64,000 nt of DNA, taken from positions 1,798,001-1,862,000 of the forward strand of contig NZ_CP069535.1 of the NCBI RefSeq assembly GCF_016889805.1, given 5' to 3'. Shown one piece after another: positions 48,129 through 57,794 of this stretch. The number at the start of each line of letters is the position of its first letter. Position 1 is the first letter of the stretch. The notes beneath the pieces are model-generated. The model was not told where the DNA came from, made no database searches, and saw only the letters and a program-made list of their open reading frames with translations. Origin of the DNA: Rhodanobacter sp. FDAARGOS 1247 (GTDB lineage Bacteria; Pseudomonadota; Gammaproteobacteria; Xanthomonadales; Rhodanobacteraceae). A program made the translations under genes and the position numbers.

Positions 48129-51100
48129 TCAGCCTTGCGCGTCGCTCTTGTCGTGCGGGACTGGCGCAGGTTCTTCCCTGTCTTCGATGGCCTTGTCCGT
48201 CACCGTGACGTGACGGGGAGGCATGCCCAGCAGGTCACCTTGCTTGGGCATCGGAAGGGGAGCGGACACAGCCTCGGTGGCGGTCGCCGGCCCGGTCTGC
48301 TCCGCCGCCACCGGTGATGCGGGCGTGCTGGATGCCGCCGCCGGCTTGGGGTTGGTCGAATCAGTGTTCGGGAAACCGGAGGCCACTGGCGCAGCCGACG
48401 TGGGCTTCTCGACCGGAGTCGCCGTCATCGTGGGGGCAGGAGCTGTCACCGCCGCAACCGCAACCTCGGCGGTGGTTTCCTCGGCAGGCTGTGCCGCCGG
48501 TGCGAGGATGGCGTCACTTGAAGCACCCGCGTGCGTGGACGGCTGGCTGACGGCTGGCGTCACCGCTGGTGCTTCAACAGCCACGAACCTTGCTTCGGGC
48601 GAAGCTTCGGTGTCAACGGTTCCCGTCAACGTCTTTTCCTGGTCAGGCTTGGCTGCCAGCGTGCTGGATGGGGCCGTTGCGGGCCTGGTTTCGGCCACTT
48701 CAACCTTGACGGCATGCTGATCGGTACCGCTGTTTGCCGGAGCCGGTTCGTCCTGGAGCGGAATCGGCGGCAGCGCGGGCAGGTTGAAGGCAGTTACTGC
48801 GCTGATCACAGCCGCAGGTGTCTCCAGCTTCGAATGGCCTTCTGTCACACCAGACACAGGGCTTTCATGGGTCGGGCGAGCCGGTGCCTTGGCCTGACCC
48901 GCGGCGCCAGTCCCGACGTTGGCGGCATCCGTGGACACGCGTTCGGCAACGCCTGCCTGAGTCGCGACGGGCGTGGGCGCCAGGGCGCTTTCTTCGCGGT
49001 CCTCGTCGTCCAGCGCCTCGGCCTGCTCGCTGCTGATATCGGTTCCATTGGCACCGGCTTCATCATGACGACGGCGACGACGGCCACCGCGCCGACCGCG
49101 CCGACGCCGCGACTGGGCACCTTCGGTATCCGCCGCGCCTTCTTCGGACGAGGGCACTGCTGCCTCGGCAACGGGCGTCACCAGCAACTCGGCTTCCTTG
49201 GCCACCTCGTCCATCGGGGCCGCAACAGGACGCTGGTTTTCCACGACGCGCGGCTGGCGCTCAACCTTCGGCTGCTGTTGCGGATTGGGCTTGCGCTCGG
49301 CACGGGGCGGAGCGTTCTCGGCCGGCCCCTTGGGCTGGCGTTCCGCCCTGACAGACTGGGTTTGGGCCTGCGGTGCCGGTCGTGACTGGGATTCGTTGTT
49401 GCGCTGGCGATTGCTGCGCGCCTGCTGCTGAGCTGCCGACTTCGGCGAGCCTTGCGGCGGTGTCGTTTCGCGTCGTGGCTGGCGGGCCGGCGTGGCATTG
49501 GCGCCGTTGCCGTTGCGGTTGCCGCGTTCGTCGCGACGACTGCGGTTGCCGCTCTCGTTGCCGCTGTCGCTGCGCGCCGGAGCAGGGGAGGTCGCCGCCG
49601 GCGCCTCCGGACCGCGGAACCAGCCCAGCAAACGGGCAATGACGCCGCCGGCGGGCGCACTGCGCGTTGCCGTGGGTTCTGCCGGGCCGCGACGGGGCGC
49701 GGTCGGCCGGCTGGGCGCCGGGGCGGCCGCGACTTCCTCGCGCACCGGGGCAGGGCTTGCCGGAAGCACGCCGCTGACTGCCGGCTGCTCACCGCTGCCA
49801 AGGGCCTGGCCCATCTTCGGCAATTCGGCGGTTTCCACCACGGTCAGCATTTCGTAACTGGGCTTGCTGTGCTCGCCCATGTCCGCTTCGCGGATGCGCT
49901 GGATCTCGATGTGCGGGGTCTGCAGCTTTTCGTCGGCGATGATCATCACGTGCACCTTGTGGCGCAGTTCGATCTCCACCACGCTGGCACGCTTCTCGTT
50001 GAGCAGGAAGTTGACCACGCTGGAAGGCGCCTGCACCAGCACCTGGCCGGTGTTGTCCTTCATCGCGTGTTCTTCGATCAGGCGCAGGGTCGACAGCGAC
50101 AGCGATTCCACGCCGCGGATATGGCCGTGGCCTTCGCAACGCGGACACGTGATCTGGGTCGCTTCGCCGAGGCTGGGGCGCAGGCGCTGGCGTGACATCT
50201 CGAGCAGGCCGAAGCGGGAGATGCGGCCGATCTGCACGCGGGCACGGTCAAGCTTCAGCGCTTCCTTCAGGCGGTCTTCCACCTCGCGCTGGTGGCGCGG
50301 GCTGTCCATGTCGATGAAGTCGATCACGATCAGGCCGCCGGCGTCGCGGATGCGCGCCTGGCGGGCGATTTCCACCGCGGCCTCGCAGTTCGTGTTGAAC
50401 GCGGTTTCCTCGATGTCGCTGCCCTTGGTCGCCTTCGACGAATTCACGTCGATCGCGGTCAGCGCCTCGGTCTGGTCGATCACGATCGAGCCGCCCGACG
50501 GCAGGCGCACCTGGCGGTCGAACGCGCTCTCGATCTGGGTTTCGATCTGGTAACGGGTGAACAGCGGGGTGTCGTCGCGGTAGAGCTTGAGCTTGCGCAG
50601 GGCGTTCGGCATCACCTGCTGCATGAAGTCGCGAGCGTCGTTGTAGAGCGACTCGTCGTCGATCAGGATCTCGCCGATGTCGCTGCGCAGGTAGTCGCGC
50701 AGGGCACGGATGAACAGCTTCGATTCCTGGTAGATCAGGAACGGCGCCTTCTGCTTGCCGGCCGCCTCGGAGATCGATTTCCACAGCTGCAACAGGTAAT
50801 CGAGATCCCACTGCAGCTCTTCGGCATCGCGACCCAGGCCGGCGGTGCGCACGATCAGGCCGACATCGTCCGGCACGGTGACGTGGTCCAGCGCTTCCTT
50901 CAGGGCCTGCCGGTCTTCACCCTCGATCCGGCGGGACACGCCGCCGGCCTTCGGGTTGTTCGGCATCAGCACCATGTAGCGGCCGGCCAGGCTGATGAAG
51001 GTGGTCAGGGCGGCGCCCTTGTTGCCACGCTCTTCCTTTTCCACCTGCACGACGACTTCCTGACCTTCCTTGATCAGTTCGCGGATGTTCGCCTTGTGCG

Positions 51101-51350
51101 GGTCCAGGCCGTTGGTGAAGTATTCGCGGGAGATTTCCTTGAGCGGCAGGAAACCGTGGCGTTCGGCGCCATATTCAACGAAGCAGGCTTCCAGCGAAGC
51201 CTCGACACGGGTGATTCGACCCTTGTAAATATTGGACTTTTTCTGTTCCCGCGAAGGGATTTCGATGTCCAGGTCGTACAGGTTCTGGCCATCGACAATG
51301 GCCACGCGCAACTCTTCACGCTGAGTCGCGTTGATCAACATACGTTTCAT
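48129..51350 (-). CDS. rne: Ribonuclease E
   Basis: The product is 1073 residues from ATG 51350 ([21 protein letters not shown]). The N-terminal catalytic half is typical: S1 domain [24 protein letters not shown], the catalytic aspartates in [12 protein letters not shown] and [12 protein letters not shown], and the zinc-link [12 protein letters not shown]. The C-terminal half (about 520-1073) is a disordered degradosome scaffold with R-rich RNA-binding islands ([17 protein letters not shown]) and A/P/T/E repeats. It degrades mRNA and matures rRNA and tRNA. The gene has a ~300-bp leader shared divergently with rluC. Confidence 0.97.
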   Translation of the reverse strand: MKRMLINATQREELRVAIVDGQNLYDLDIEIPSREQKKSNIYKGRITRVEASLEACFVEYGAERHGFLPLKEISREYFTNGLDPHKANIRELIKEGQEVVVQVEKEERGNKGAALTTFISLAGRYMVLMPNNPKAGGVSRRIEGEDRQALKEALDHVTVPDDVGLIVRTAGLGRDAEELQWDLDYLLQLWKSISEAAGKQKAPFLIYQESKLFIRALRDYLRSDIGEILIDDESLYNDARDFMQQVMPNALRKLKLYRDDTPLFTRYQIETQIESAFDRQVRLPSGGSIVIDQTEALTAIDVNSSKATKGSDIEETAFNTNCEAAVEIARQARIRDAGGLIVIDFIDMDSPRHQREVEDRLKEALKLDRARVQIGRISRFGLLEMSRQRLRPSLGEATQITCPRCEGHGHIRGVESLSLSTLRLIEEHAMKDNTGQVLVQAPSSVVNFLLNEKRASVVEIELRHKVHVMIIADEKLQTPHIEIQRIREADMGEHSKPSYEMLTVVETAELPKMGQALGSGEQPAVSGVLPASPAPVREEVAAAPAPSRPTAPRRGPAEPTATRSAPAGGVIARLLGWFRGPEAPAATSPAPARSDSGNESGNRSRRDERGNRNGNGANATPARQPRRETTPPQGSPKSAAQQQARSNRQRNNESQSRPAPQAQTQSVRAERQPKGPAENAPPRAERKPNPQQQPKVERQPRVVENQRPVAAPMDEVAKEAELLVTPVAEAAVPSSEEGAADTEGAQSRRRRGRRGGRRRRRHDEAGANGTDISSEQAEALDDEDREESALAPTPVATQAGVAERVSTDAANVGTGAAGQAKAPARPTHESPVSGVTEGHSKLETPAAVISAVTAFNLPALPPIPLQDEPAPANSGTDQHAVKVEVAETRPATAPSSTLAAKPDQEKTLTGTVDTEASPEARFVAVEAPAVTPAVSQPSTHAGASSDAILAPAAQPAEETTAEVAVAAVTAPAPTMTATPVEKPTSAAPVASGFPNTDSTNPKPAAASSTPASPVAAEQTGPATATEAVSAPLPMPKQGDLLGMPPRHVTVTDKAIEDREEPAPVPHDKSDAQG

Positions 51351-51685
51351 GGTGGTAATCCTCGGCTTGGCCGCGCGTCGCGTGCCGCGGTGGCGCCACA
51401 GTGGCGGCCTGCCGGGGATCGCGCCGCTGCAGTTAAGCGGCAAAAAAAACGGCACCGTTTCCGGCGTCGGGATGATTCGGTCAGCTGCGCCTGCCGCCCC
51501 GATGCCGCAATGGCATCGGACAAACGACGGCCCAACCGTTACGATGAAAGGGAGTCGCGACCGGCCGCCAGAAGGCAACCGGGGCAATCCTCGCCGACGT
51601 TACGGGCGGGCACTCGACCCGATCCAGACTTCGATGGGCAGAATGTAGCGCCCGCCGAGTATCCTATTTCAGCAGGTTTTTTTCA
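51351..51685. other. Divergent rne-rluC leader region
   Basis: There is no gene here. On the rne strand, an AAACGG..CCGTTT stem-loop followed by a run of eight T residues (51442-51460) would lie in the rne 5' untranslated leader and looks like an intrinsic terminator or attenuator. RNase E is known to be autoregulated through its 5' leader in enterobacteria, so a similar control element is plausible. Confidence 0.5.
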
Positions 51686-52684
51686 ATGCAGACGGCAACT
51701 TCCCATGACGCACCTCACGGTGTACGTCAAGTCGAGATCGGTCCCGAACGGGACGGTCAACGCATCGACAACGCGCTGGTGACCCTGCTCAAGGGCGTCC
51801 CCAAGAGCATGATCTATCGGCTTTTGCGTACGGGTCAGGTGCGCGTCAACGGCAAGCGGGCCAAGCCCGATACCCGTCTCGCAGAGGGTGATACGCTGCG
51901 CATCCCGCCGGTTCGAGTGGCCGAGAGGCCGGAAGGACATGCCCCCGCCGGAGGGCTGGTTGCCGCGGTCGCCGATGCGGTGATCTTCGAGGACAAGCAT
52001 TTCCTGGTGATCGACAAGCCCTCGGGCGTGGCCAGTCACGGTGGCAGCGGGGTCAGCCACGGCGCCATCGAACTGCTTCGCGCGGCCAGGCCGCAGGAGC
52101 ATCTGGAACTGGTTCATCGGCTGGATCGCGATACCAGCGGTGTGCTGGTCTTCGCCCGGACTCGCGCCGGGCTGACCGGTCTGCAGGCGGCGATCCGCGC
52201 CGGCGAAGTCACCAAGCAGTACCTGTGCCTGATGCTCGGCCATCCGTCCAAGGCAAAGTTCGACGTGAACGCGCCGCTGTTGAAGTCGGTGCTGCAGGGT
52301 GGTGAACGCATGGTGCGGGTGGCCGACAGCGGCAAACCGTCGCTGACGTTCTTCCGCGAGATGGAGCAGTACCCCAGCGCGCGCCTGATGCAGGCCACCC
52401 TGGGCACCGGCCGCACGCACCAGATCCGGGTGCATGCGGCACATGTCGGCCACCCGCTGGCCGGTGATCCGAAGTACGGCGACCGCGAAATGAACAAGCG
52501 CTACCGCGAGATGGGGCTGGAACGGCTGTTCCTGCACGCCTCGCACATGAGTTTCGACCTGGATGGACGGGCCTACAGCTTTTCCGCGCCGCTGCCCGAT
52601 GACCTGAAAAACTTTCTCGACGTCCTTGCCGTCAAGGGCAAGCGGCTGGTCTATACCCGCGACAAGTCGCGCACCGACTACTGA
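51686..52684 (+). CDS. rluC: 23S rRNA pseudouridine synthase C
   Basis: This is a 332-residue RluA-family enzyme. An S4 RNA-binding domain lies at the N-terminus (RIDNALVTLLKGVPKSMIYRLLRTGQVRVNGKR, with RxDxxL start). The catalytic Asp is in HRLDRDTSGVLVFA, and GRTHQIRVHAAHVGHPLAGDPKYG comes later. It modifies U955, U2504 and U2580 of 23S rRNA (E. coli numbering). Its place opposite rne is the conserved arrangement. RluD and TruA do not have this neighbour. Confidence 0.95.
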   Translation: MQTATSHDAPHGVRQVEIGPERDGQRIDNALVTLLKGVPKSMIYRLLRTGQVRVNGKRAKPDTRLAEGDTLRIPPVRVAERPEGHAPAGGLVAAVADAVIFEDKHFLVIDKPSGVASHGGSGVSHGAIELLRAARPQEHLELVHRLDRDTSGVLVFARTRAGLTGLQAAIRAGEVTKQYLCLMLGHPSKAKFDVNAPLLKSVLQGGERMVRVADSGKPSLTFFREMEQYPSARLMQATLGTGRTHQIRVHAAHVGHPLAGDPKYGDREMNKRYREMGLERLFLHASHMSFDLDGRAYSFSAPLPDDLKNFLDVLAVKGKRLVYTRDKSRTDY

Positions 52685-53026
52685 TCAGCGCGCCAGCAGC
52701 GCCTCGACCCGCGCGGCACAGATGAAATCGTTGAGGGACAGCCCGCCCACGTCATGGGTCGACCACAGGATCCGGCAATGGCCGTAGCCCGCCTCCAGAT
52801 CCGGGTGATGGTCTTCATGGTTGGCCATGTAGCCGACCGCGTTGATGAAACCCAGGGTGTGGTGAAAATCCTTGAACGTGAAGTCCTTCACGATGGCCCG
52901 GCCGTCGTCGGCCAGGCTCCAGCCGGGCAGTTGTAGCAGCAGGTCGGCGATCTCGGGCGCCTGCAGTGCGTGTTCCTTGCCCTTGCGGGGCTGGCAATGT
53001 CTGGTCGAGAGCTCGTTGGCGTTCAT
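52685..53026 (-). CDS. phhB: Pterin-4a-carbinolamine dehydratase
   Basis: This is a 113-residue protein with the PCD/DCoH signature MANHEDHHPDLEAGYGHCRILWSTHDVGGLSLND (split at the glycines); the two His of DHHPD are catalytic. It dehydrates the hydroxypterin formed by aromatic amino acid hydroxylases. A phenylalanine hydroxylase gene is not in the window. The ATG at 53026 (MNANELS) is chosen over a longer frame. It converges on rluC, stop against stop. Confidence 0.93.
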   Translation of the reverse strand: MNANELSTRHCQPRKGKEHALQAPEIADLLLQLPGWSLADDGRAIVKDFTFKDFHHTLGFINAVGYMANHEDHHPDLEAGYGHCRILWSTHDVGGLSLNDFICAARVEALLAR

Positions 53027-53180
53027 GCAGTCTCCATCGGTGTTCGGAATAGCGGAGGCGAAGCGTCGAAGTTGTGCGCGCAAAAGTCAAAGCGCGCATG
53101 AAACCTGAAACAGGACTAAAATGGTGCTGTTTCGTCGGCACCGTTTGGCCGGCATCGACATGGGCGGTTCTGGAGCAGGC

Positions 53181-53789
53181 ATGATTGATATTTCCGAGCG
53201 TGCGCAGCAGCACTTTCTGCGCCTTCTCTCACAACAGGGCATCGAAGGGCTGGGCATCCGCCTGCGGGTGACTTCGCCGGGTACGCCCGCGGCAAACTGC
53301 GAGCTGGAGTTCTGCGAGCCCATCGACCTGGCGGGTGGGGAATGGACGATCGAGTGCGCCGGTTTCGATTTTCATGTGGATGGCGAAAGCGCCAGCTGGC
53401 TTGATGGCGCCAGCATCGACTTCGAGCCGAATGCGACTGGTGGCCAGCTCAATATCCGGGCACCGAAGATCAAGGGTGACATCCCAGGCGCGGAGGCGGG
53501 ACTGATCGAGCGTGTGCGCTACGTGCTGGAGGCCGAGATCAATCCCAAGCTCGCGTCGCACGGTGGCCGGGTCAGCCTGCTGGAGATCGACGCCAATGGC
53601 GTGGTGCTGCTCCAGTTCGGTGGTGGCTGCCATGGCTGCGGGATGGTCGACGTGACCCTGAAGCAGGGGGTCGAAAAGACCCTGCGCGAGCGGGTGCCGG
53701 AAATCACCGCGGTACGTGACGCTACCGATCACGCCGGCGGCGAGAAGCCCTATTACAGCAAGGCCGAGGGCAAATCCGCGATTGCCTGA
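53181..53789 (+). CDS. nfuA: Fe/S biogenesis protein NfuA
   Basis: This is a 202-residue protein with an N-terminal degenerate A-type domain (MIDISERAQQHFLRLLSQQG) and a C-terminal NifU domain with the CxxC cluster ligands in FGGGCHGCGMVDVTLKQGVE. NfuA delivers 4Fe-4S clusters under oxidative stress. The A-type domain lacks the full Cys set, as is normal. The ATG at 53181 follows GGAGCAGGC. It is followed by an intrinsic terminator. Confidence 0.95.
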   Translation: MIDISERAQQHFLRLLSQQGIEGLGIRLRVTSPGTPAANCELEFCEPIDLAGGEWTIECAGFDFHVDGESASWLDGASIDFEPNATGGQLNIRAPKIKGDIPGAEAGLIERVRYVLEAEINPKLASHGGRVSLLEIDANGVVLLQFGGGCHGCGMVDVTLKQGVEKTLRERVPEITAVRDATDHAGGEKPYYSKAEGKSAIA

Positions 53790-53811
53790 ACCGGTCGGTG
53801 TGTCATGACGG

Positions 53812-53838
53812 AAAAGGCCCGCTTGCGCGGGCCTTTTT
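53812..53838. terminator. Intrinsic terminator, nfuA/cytochrome c
   Basis: AAAAGGCCCGC pairs with GCGGGCCTTTT around TTGC, with T-runs both ways between convergent genes. Confidence 0.9.
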
Positions 53839-53859
53839 CGGACTGGAGAGGGAATCGAC

Positions 53860-54213
53860 TTACTTGTCGCCGCCGATGTGGCCCTGCAGGGTGTCGAGCT
53901 TGCTCGGCAGTCCCGAAAAATACGCGGACACGTCTTCGATGTCCTGGTCGGAAAGCGTGGCAACCATGCCCTTCATGATCGGGTTGTCGCGATCGCCATT
54001 CTTGTATTCGTGCAGCACGCGCTGGAGATACAGGTTGTACTGTCCTGCCAGGCGAGGGTACTGGGGGTCGATCGAGTTGCCATCGGTACCGTGGCAGGCG
54101 AAGCAGGTTGCAGCCTTCTGCTTTCCGTTCTCGGCATTGCCATTGGCCAGCAACTGGGTGGACGCGAACGCCAGCACGGCGCCGACGGAAAGCAGGGTAA
54201 GCACACGGTTCAT
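53860..54213 (-). CDS. Monohaem cytochrome c (c4/c5-like), gene 2 of pair
   Basis: This is a 117-residue exported protein with a signal peptide (VLTLLSVGAVLAFASTQLLAN) and one haem site (ATCFACHG; CxxCH). The axial Met is likely in NPIMKGMVATLSDQDIEDVSAYFSGL. These are cytochrome c4-like halves that carry electrons to terminal oxidases in the periplasm. It lies 18 bp after the related gene on the same strand and probably arose by duplication or by splitting of a dihaem c4. Confidence 0.93.
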   Translation of the reverse strand: MNRVLTLLSVGAVLAFASTQLLANGNAENGKQKAATCFACHGTDGNSIDPQYPRLAGQYNLYLQRVLHEYKNGDRDNPIMKGMVATLSDQDIEDVSAYFSGLPSKLDTLQGHIGGDK

Positions 54214-54231
54214 GCGTGAAATCCTTGGCGA

Positions 54232-54555
54232 CTACTTGGCGAGACTGGAAAGATAGGCGGCGATGTTCCGGATGTCCGCATCGGACAGGCTCTGGGCCTG
54301 CGCATCCATGGTGGGATGCTTGCGGTCGCCAGCCTTGTAACCATTCAGCGCGTTGACGATGTACTGCTCGTTCTGGCCGGCGATCTTCGGCACCGGATAC
54401 TGCGGATAGGCATTGGTGTAACCGGGCACGCCATGGCAGCCGGCGCAGGTATAAACCAGCTTGCGGCCGGCGGCCTTGTCGCCTTCGGCGTGGGCGCTCG
54501 CGGTGGCGAACAGGGCAGAGGCCACAACCAGGCCCAGCAAATGCAATCGAGTCAT
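54232..54555 (-). CDS. Monohaem cytochrome c (c4-like), gene 1 of pair
   Basis: This is a 107-residue protein with a signal peptide (LGLVVASALFATASAHA) and haem site YTCAGCHG. Haem-ligand Met is likely in HPTMDAQAQSLSDADIRNIAAYLSSL. Like its neighbour it is the size of half a dihaem cytochrome c4. The two genes may supply a two-haem relay as separate chains. An upstream extension in frame is unlikely since the signal peptide begins at MTRLHLL. Confidence 0.93.
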   Translation of the reverse strand: MTRLHLLGLVVASALFATASAHAEGDKAAGRKLVYTCAGCHGVPGYTNAYPQYPVPKIAGQNEQYIVNALNGYKAGDRKHPTMDAQAQSLSDADIRNIAAYLSSLAK

Positions 54556-54746
54556 CGAGGTCTTTCCCACGAGTGCGACGGATACGGGATCTTGCAAGCC
54601 ACCAAGTATAGACGTTGCGTTAACGACCTAACAACACTCCGCTTGACGATGGTCAAGGATTGCACGGCTCGCATGCGGTACATCGGCCGGGCATTGGTGT
54701 TGCGTGCCCCGTCCCCATATACTTGGCGTGTCAGATCGTTTTCCCC

Positions 54747-55101
<355 letters not shown>

Positions 55102-55106
55102 ACAAG

Positions 55107-55134
55107 AAAACCCCCGAGCGATCGGGGGTTTTTT
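55107..55134. terminator. Terminator shared by ssrA and smpB
   Basis: AAAACCCCCGA pairs with TCGGGGGTTTT around GCGA, followed by further T residues, between the convergent tmRNA and smpB genes. Confidence 0.92.
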
Positions 55135-55155
55135 CTTTGGTGCCTTGCCGAAGTT

Positions 55156-55647
55156 TCAGGCTGCGCGGTTGTGCGATCGCATAGTGCGCTGCTTTTCGAT
55201 TTGCCAGTCGCGCTGCTTCTCGGTATCGCGCTTGTCGTGTTCCTGCTTGCCGCGGGCCAGGCCGATCTCGACCTTCACCTTGTTGCCTTTCCAGTACATC
55301 GCAGTCGGCACCAGGGTGTAGCCCTTGCGTTCGACGGCGCCGACCAGTTGATCGATCTCCTTGCGATGAAGGAGCAATTTGCGCGTGCGCCGGTCCTCGG
55401 CGATGACATGGGTGGAGGCACTGATCAGCGGGGGGATCGAGGTGCCGACCAGGAATATCTCGTTCTTCAGCACCACCGCATAGCTGTCGCCGAAATTGAT
55501 GCGGCCCGCACGCAGTGCCTTCAGTTCCCAGCCCTGCAATGCGACGCCAGCTTCGAAGCGCTGATCGATGTGGTACTCGAAGCGGGCGCGCTTGTTCAGC
55601 GCGATGGTCCCGCCGCCCTTGTTGTCCTTGTCCTTGCTCTTGGCCAT
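55156..55647 (-). CDS. smpB: SsrA-binding protein SmpB
   Basis: This is a 163-residue protein with SmpB signatures: [61 protein letters not shown] and the basic tail [20 protein letters not shown] that enters the mRNA channel. It binds the tRNA-like part of tmRNA. Gene and ssrA are adjacent and convergent, as in many gammaproteobacteria. Confidence 0.97.
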   Translation of the reverse strand: MAKSKDKDNKGGGTIALNKRARFEYHIDQRFEAGVALQGWELKALRAGRINFGDSYAVVLKNEIFLVGTSIPPLISASTHVIAEDRRTRKLLLHRKEIDQLVGAVERKGYTLVPTAMYWKGNKVKVEIGLARGKQEHDKRDTEKQRDWQIEKQRTMRSHNRAA

Positions 55648-55788
55648 GTCCGCTAAACTTCGGGCCTCTGGGCGGCCGCATTGCCCGTCGTTCCCATCGG
55701 AGCGACGCTTTGTTGAGATTGCGTCCAGGCAGGACGCTCACTTGATCTTTCGCATTCACGGATGAATGCACAAGCCGAAGAGGTTGTC

Positions 55789-56220
55789 GTGATCGAAATC
55801 CGCCGCAGCGCGCTGGTGAAATATTCGCCAGCGCAGATGTTCGACCTGGTCAATGAAGTCGAAGCATACCCAAAGCGCTTCTCCTGGTGTGCCGGTGCAG
55901 AAATTCTGGAGCGCTCGGAGCATGTGCTGGTGGCGCGACTCGATCTCAAGTTCGCGGGGTTCCAGCAGAGCTTCACCACGCGAAACACGGTCGACCCGCC
56001 ACGGCGTCTGCAGATGGATCTGGTAAATGGGCCGTTTCGCAGCCTCGAAGGCGTATGGGACTTCATCGCGCTGGGCGAGGCGGGATGCAAGGTCGCATTT
56101 GCGCTGGATTTCGATTACGCCGGCCGGCTCGGCGGCAGTGCCCTGAAGCTCGGTTTCCAGGGGCTGGCCGGGCGCATGGTGGATGACTTTTGTCGGGAGG
56201 CAGGGCGCGTTTATGGGTGA
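55789..56220 (+). CDS. ratA: RatA family ribosome-association protein (START/COQ10-like)
   Basis: The GTG at 55789 follows GAAGAGG at good spacing; an ATG at 55762 is possible but lacks a ribosome-binding site. The 143-residue product has a polyketide-cyclase/START fold: IRRSALVKYSPAQMFDLVNEVEAYPKRFSWCAGAEIL. It also has LKFAGFQQSFTTRNTVDPPRRLQMDLVNGPFRSLEGVW. RatA is reported to block 70S assembly in E. coli; relatives help coenzyme Q function. It overlaps rnfH by 8 bases. Confidence 0.93.
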   Translation: MIEIRRSALVKYSPAQMFDLVNEVEAYPKRFSWCAGAEILERSEHVLVARLDLKFAGFQQSFTTRNTVDPPRRLQMDLVNGPFRSLEGVWDFIALGEAGCKVAFALDFDYAGRLGGSALKLGFQGLAGRMVDDFCREAGRVYG

Positions 56221-56491
56221 GGCCACGATCCGGGTCGAAGTCATTTGCGCGGGGCCGGAGCGTGCCCTGCGGCGCCGGATCGATCTTGCCCAAGGTGCCA
56301 CGGTGGCTCAGGCCATTGCCGCTTCGGGGATGGCCGAGGCACTCCCCGGGGGCACGATCAGTTCCGAACGCCTCGGCCTGTTTTCCCGCAAGGTGGCGCC
56401 GGATCACGTACTGCGTGACGGCGACAGGGTCGAAATATATCGCCCCTTGCTGCTCGATCCGATGGAGGCACGTCGGCGACGCGCCCGTTGA
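56213..56491 (+). CDS. rnfH: RnfH family (RatB-like) ubiquitin-fold protein
   Basis: This is a 92-residue protein with a beta-grasp pattern: ATIRVEVICAGPERALRRRIDLAQGATVAQAIAASG and GLFSRKVAPDHVLRDGDRVEIYRPLLLDPMEARRRRA. The PLLxDPxExRRxRA ending is diagnostic. RnfH lies next to ratA in most gammaproteobacteria. The ATG at 56213 lies inside the ratA 3' end, so the pair is coupled. Confidence 0.95.
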   Translation: MGEATIRVEVICAGPERALRRRIDLAQGATVAQAIAASGMAEALPGGTISSERLGLFSRKVAPDHVLRDGDRVEIYRPLLLDPMEARRRRAR

Positions 56492-56518
56492 GCCATGTGC
56501 AGCCAGGCCGTCGGCTGA

Positions 56519-56977
56519 TCAGTGGCCGTCGTTGCTGCCCTGTCCGAAACCGCCGTTGTCCTTCTTGTCATCCGGCGAGGTGTTCTTGTCACCTTGGGTT
56601 TCGTTGGCCGGATAGCCGGCGTTGTATTTCTTGCTGTCCTTGACCAGTTGCTGGGCGTCCTGCGCAAAGAAGTCGCCTTCGGTGCGCACCAGGGTGTCGT
56701 TGTTGAAGGTCAGCGTGAACGTGCGCACCTTCATCGGGGCGCCACGACGCGAAAACGTCGAAACGTAGTCCCACCGGCTCTGGTCGAACGGGCTGTTTAC
56801 CGACGGTGTTCCCATCAACACCAGCACCTGATGCTTGGTCATTCCCGGCTTGAGCTGATCCACCGTTTTCTTGTCCAGCAGATTGCCTTGCTGCACGTCG
56901 GGCTTGTAGACGATGTGGCAGCCGGCGACAGAGAGCGCCAGCATGGTGAAAACCAGCAGGGTAATCAGCTTTTGCAT
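56519..56977 (-). CDS. bamE: Outer-membrane assembly lipoprotein BamE
   Basis: This is a 152-residue lipoprotein with signal peptide and lipobox LSVAGCH (Cys20). The core matches BamE/SmpA: VYKPDVQQGNLLDKKTVDQLKPGMTKHQVLVLMGTPSVNSPF and RWDYVSTF. BamE is part of the BAM complex that inserts outer-membrane proteins such as the TonB receptor at 7635. The C-terminal tail is D/K/N/G-rich and probably flexible. It is divergent from fur, the standard arrangement. Confidence 0.96.
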   Translation of the reverse strand: MQKLITLLVFTMLALSVAGCHIVYKPDVQQGNLLDKKTVDQLKPGMTKHQVLVLMGTPSVNSPFDQSRWDYVSTFSRRGAPMKVRTFTLTFNNDTLVRTEGDFFAQDAQQLVKDSKKYNAGYPANETQGDKNTSPDDKKDNGGFGQGSNDGH

Positions 56978-57052
56978 GCGTGTTGCGTCCGGATCGTGAA
57001 GGTGTCGGATGATACACTACCGGCTCGAAAAGGCCGTGTGCGAGGGTGGGGC

Positions 57053-57475
57053 ATGGAACAGGAAACCAGAGAGCTGCGCAGGGTGGGCCTCAAGGTCACG
57101 CATCCGCGCATGCGCATCCTGCAGATTTTCGACGAAGAAGGCGTGCAGCATCTCAGTGCCGAGGACGTCTACAAGAAACTGCTTGCCCACCAGGAAGACA
57201 TCGGACTGGCCACCGTTTACCGGGTGCTGACCCAGTTCGAGGCGGCCGGCATCATCGTCAAGCACAATTTTGAAGGTGGCCAGGCGGTCTACGAACTTGA
57301 CCGCGGCAAGCACCACGATCACATGATTGATGTGGACAGCGGAAAGGTCATCGAGTTCGTCAGCGAGGAGATCGAACGTCTCCAGCATGAAATTGCGGCC
57401 AAGCACGGCTACGTGATCGAGGATCACAACCTGGTCCTCTATGTAAGGCCCAAGCACCGTCCCCGCAAAGGCTGA
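57053..57475 (+). CDS. fur: Ferric uptake regulator
   Basis: This is a 140-residue Fur with a winged-helix (VGLKVTHPRMRILQIF, ATVYRVLTQFEAAGI) and the metal-binding HHDHMIDVD. The CxxC pair that holds structural zinc in E. coli Fur is absent (the site reads IDVDS), as in other xanthomonad Fur proteins I recall. With iron it represses uptake genes, possibly including TonB receptors. It is divergent from bamE; the start at 57053 follows GGGTGGGGC. Confidence 0.95.
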   Translation: MEQETRELRRVGLKVTHPRMRILQIFDEEGVQHLSAEDVYKKLLAHQEDIGLATVYRVLTQFEAAGIIVKHNFEGGQAVYELDRGKHHDHMIDVDSGKVIEFVSEEIERLQHEIAAKHGYVIEDHNLVLYVRPKHRPRKG

Positions 57476-57553
57476 GCAGTTGCCACGGCGCCCACCGCCG
57501 GCGCCATTCCCCCGAAAAGGCAACATTCCCCCGAAAGGGCAAACGGCAGGCAT

Positions 57554-57591
57554 AAAAAAGCCGCGAGGAGGACTCCTGTCCGCCCGCGGCT
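57554..57591 (-). terminator. Intrinsic terminator facing the fur side
   Basis: On the minus strand AGCCGCG pairs with CGCGGCT (57585-57591 with 57559-57565), and a run of T residues follows (57554-57559 read on the other strand). It would end a minus-strand RNA that starts upstream, or the histidine kinase transcript reading through. Confidence 0.6.
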
Positions 57592-57682
57592 GCTCCTCTA
57601 CCTGTCGATCGGCAAGCGAATGGCTCGCTGTTGCCTCATGACTCTCGCCAGGTAGCGGCGAAACGGCATCCTGCCGTTTTTT
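57592..57682. ncRNA. Candidate structured ncRNA between fur and the histidine kinase
   Basis: Between two opposed terminators lies a nested structure. CTACCTG (57598-57604) pairs with CAGGTAG (57649-57655). Inside it GGCAA-GCGA (57611-57619) pairs with TCGC-TG-TTGCC (57625-57635). On the plus strand, AAACGGCA-TCC-TGCCGTTT with T-run (57661-57682) is a good terminator. No ORF explains this stretch. Either strand could be transcribed. Its family is not recognised. Confidence 0.45.
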
Positions 57683-57794
57683 CAGAGCCGCCGTCCCCAC
57701 GGCTGCCCTGATCCGTCATCTTGCGATGACGGCTCCCCCACATCGATGGATTGATCGTAACGAGAGCTTCACTTTTGCGGTATCAGAAAAATTC

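Noticed and set aside
57592..57682. Known riboswitch (GEMM c-di-GMP, TPP, cobalamin, yybP) near fur
   Set aside because: None of the conserved cores of these classes could be matched by eye.
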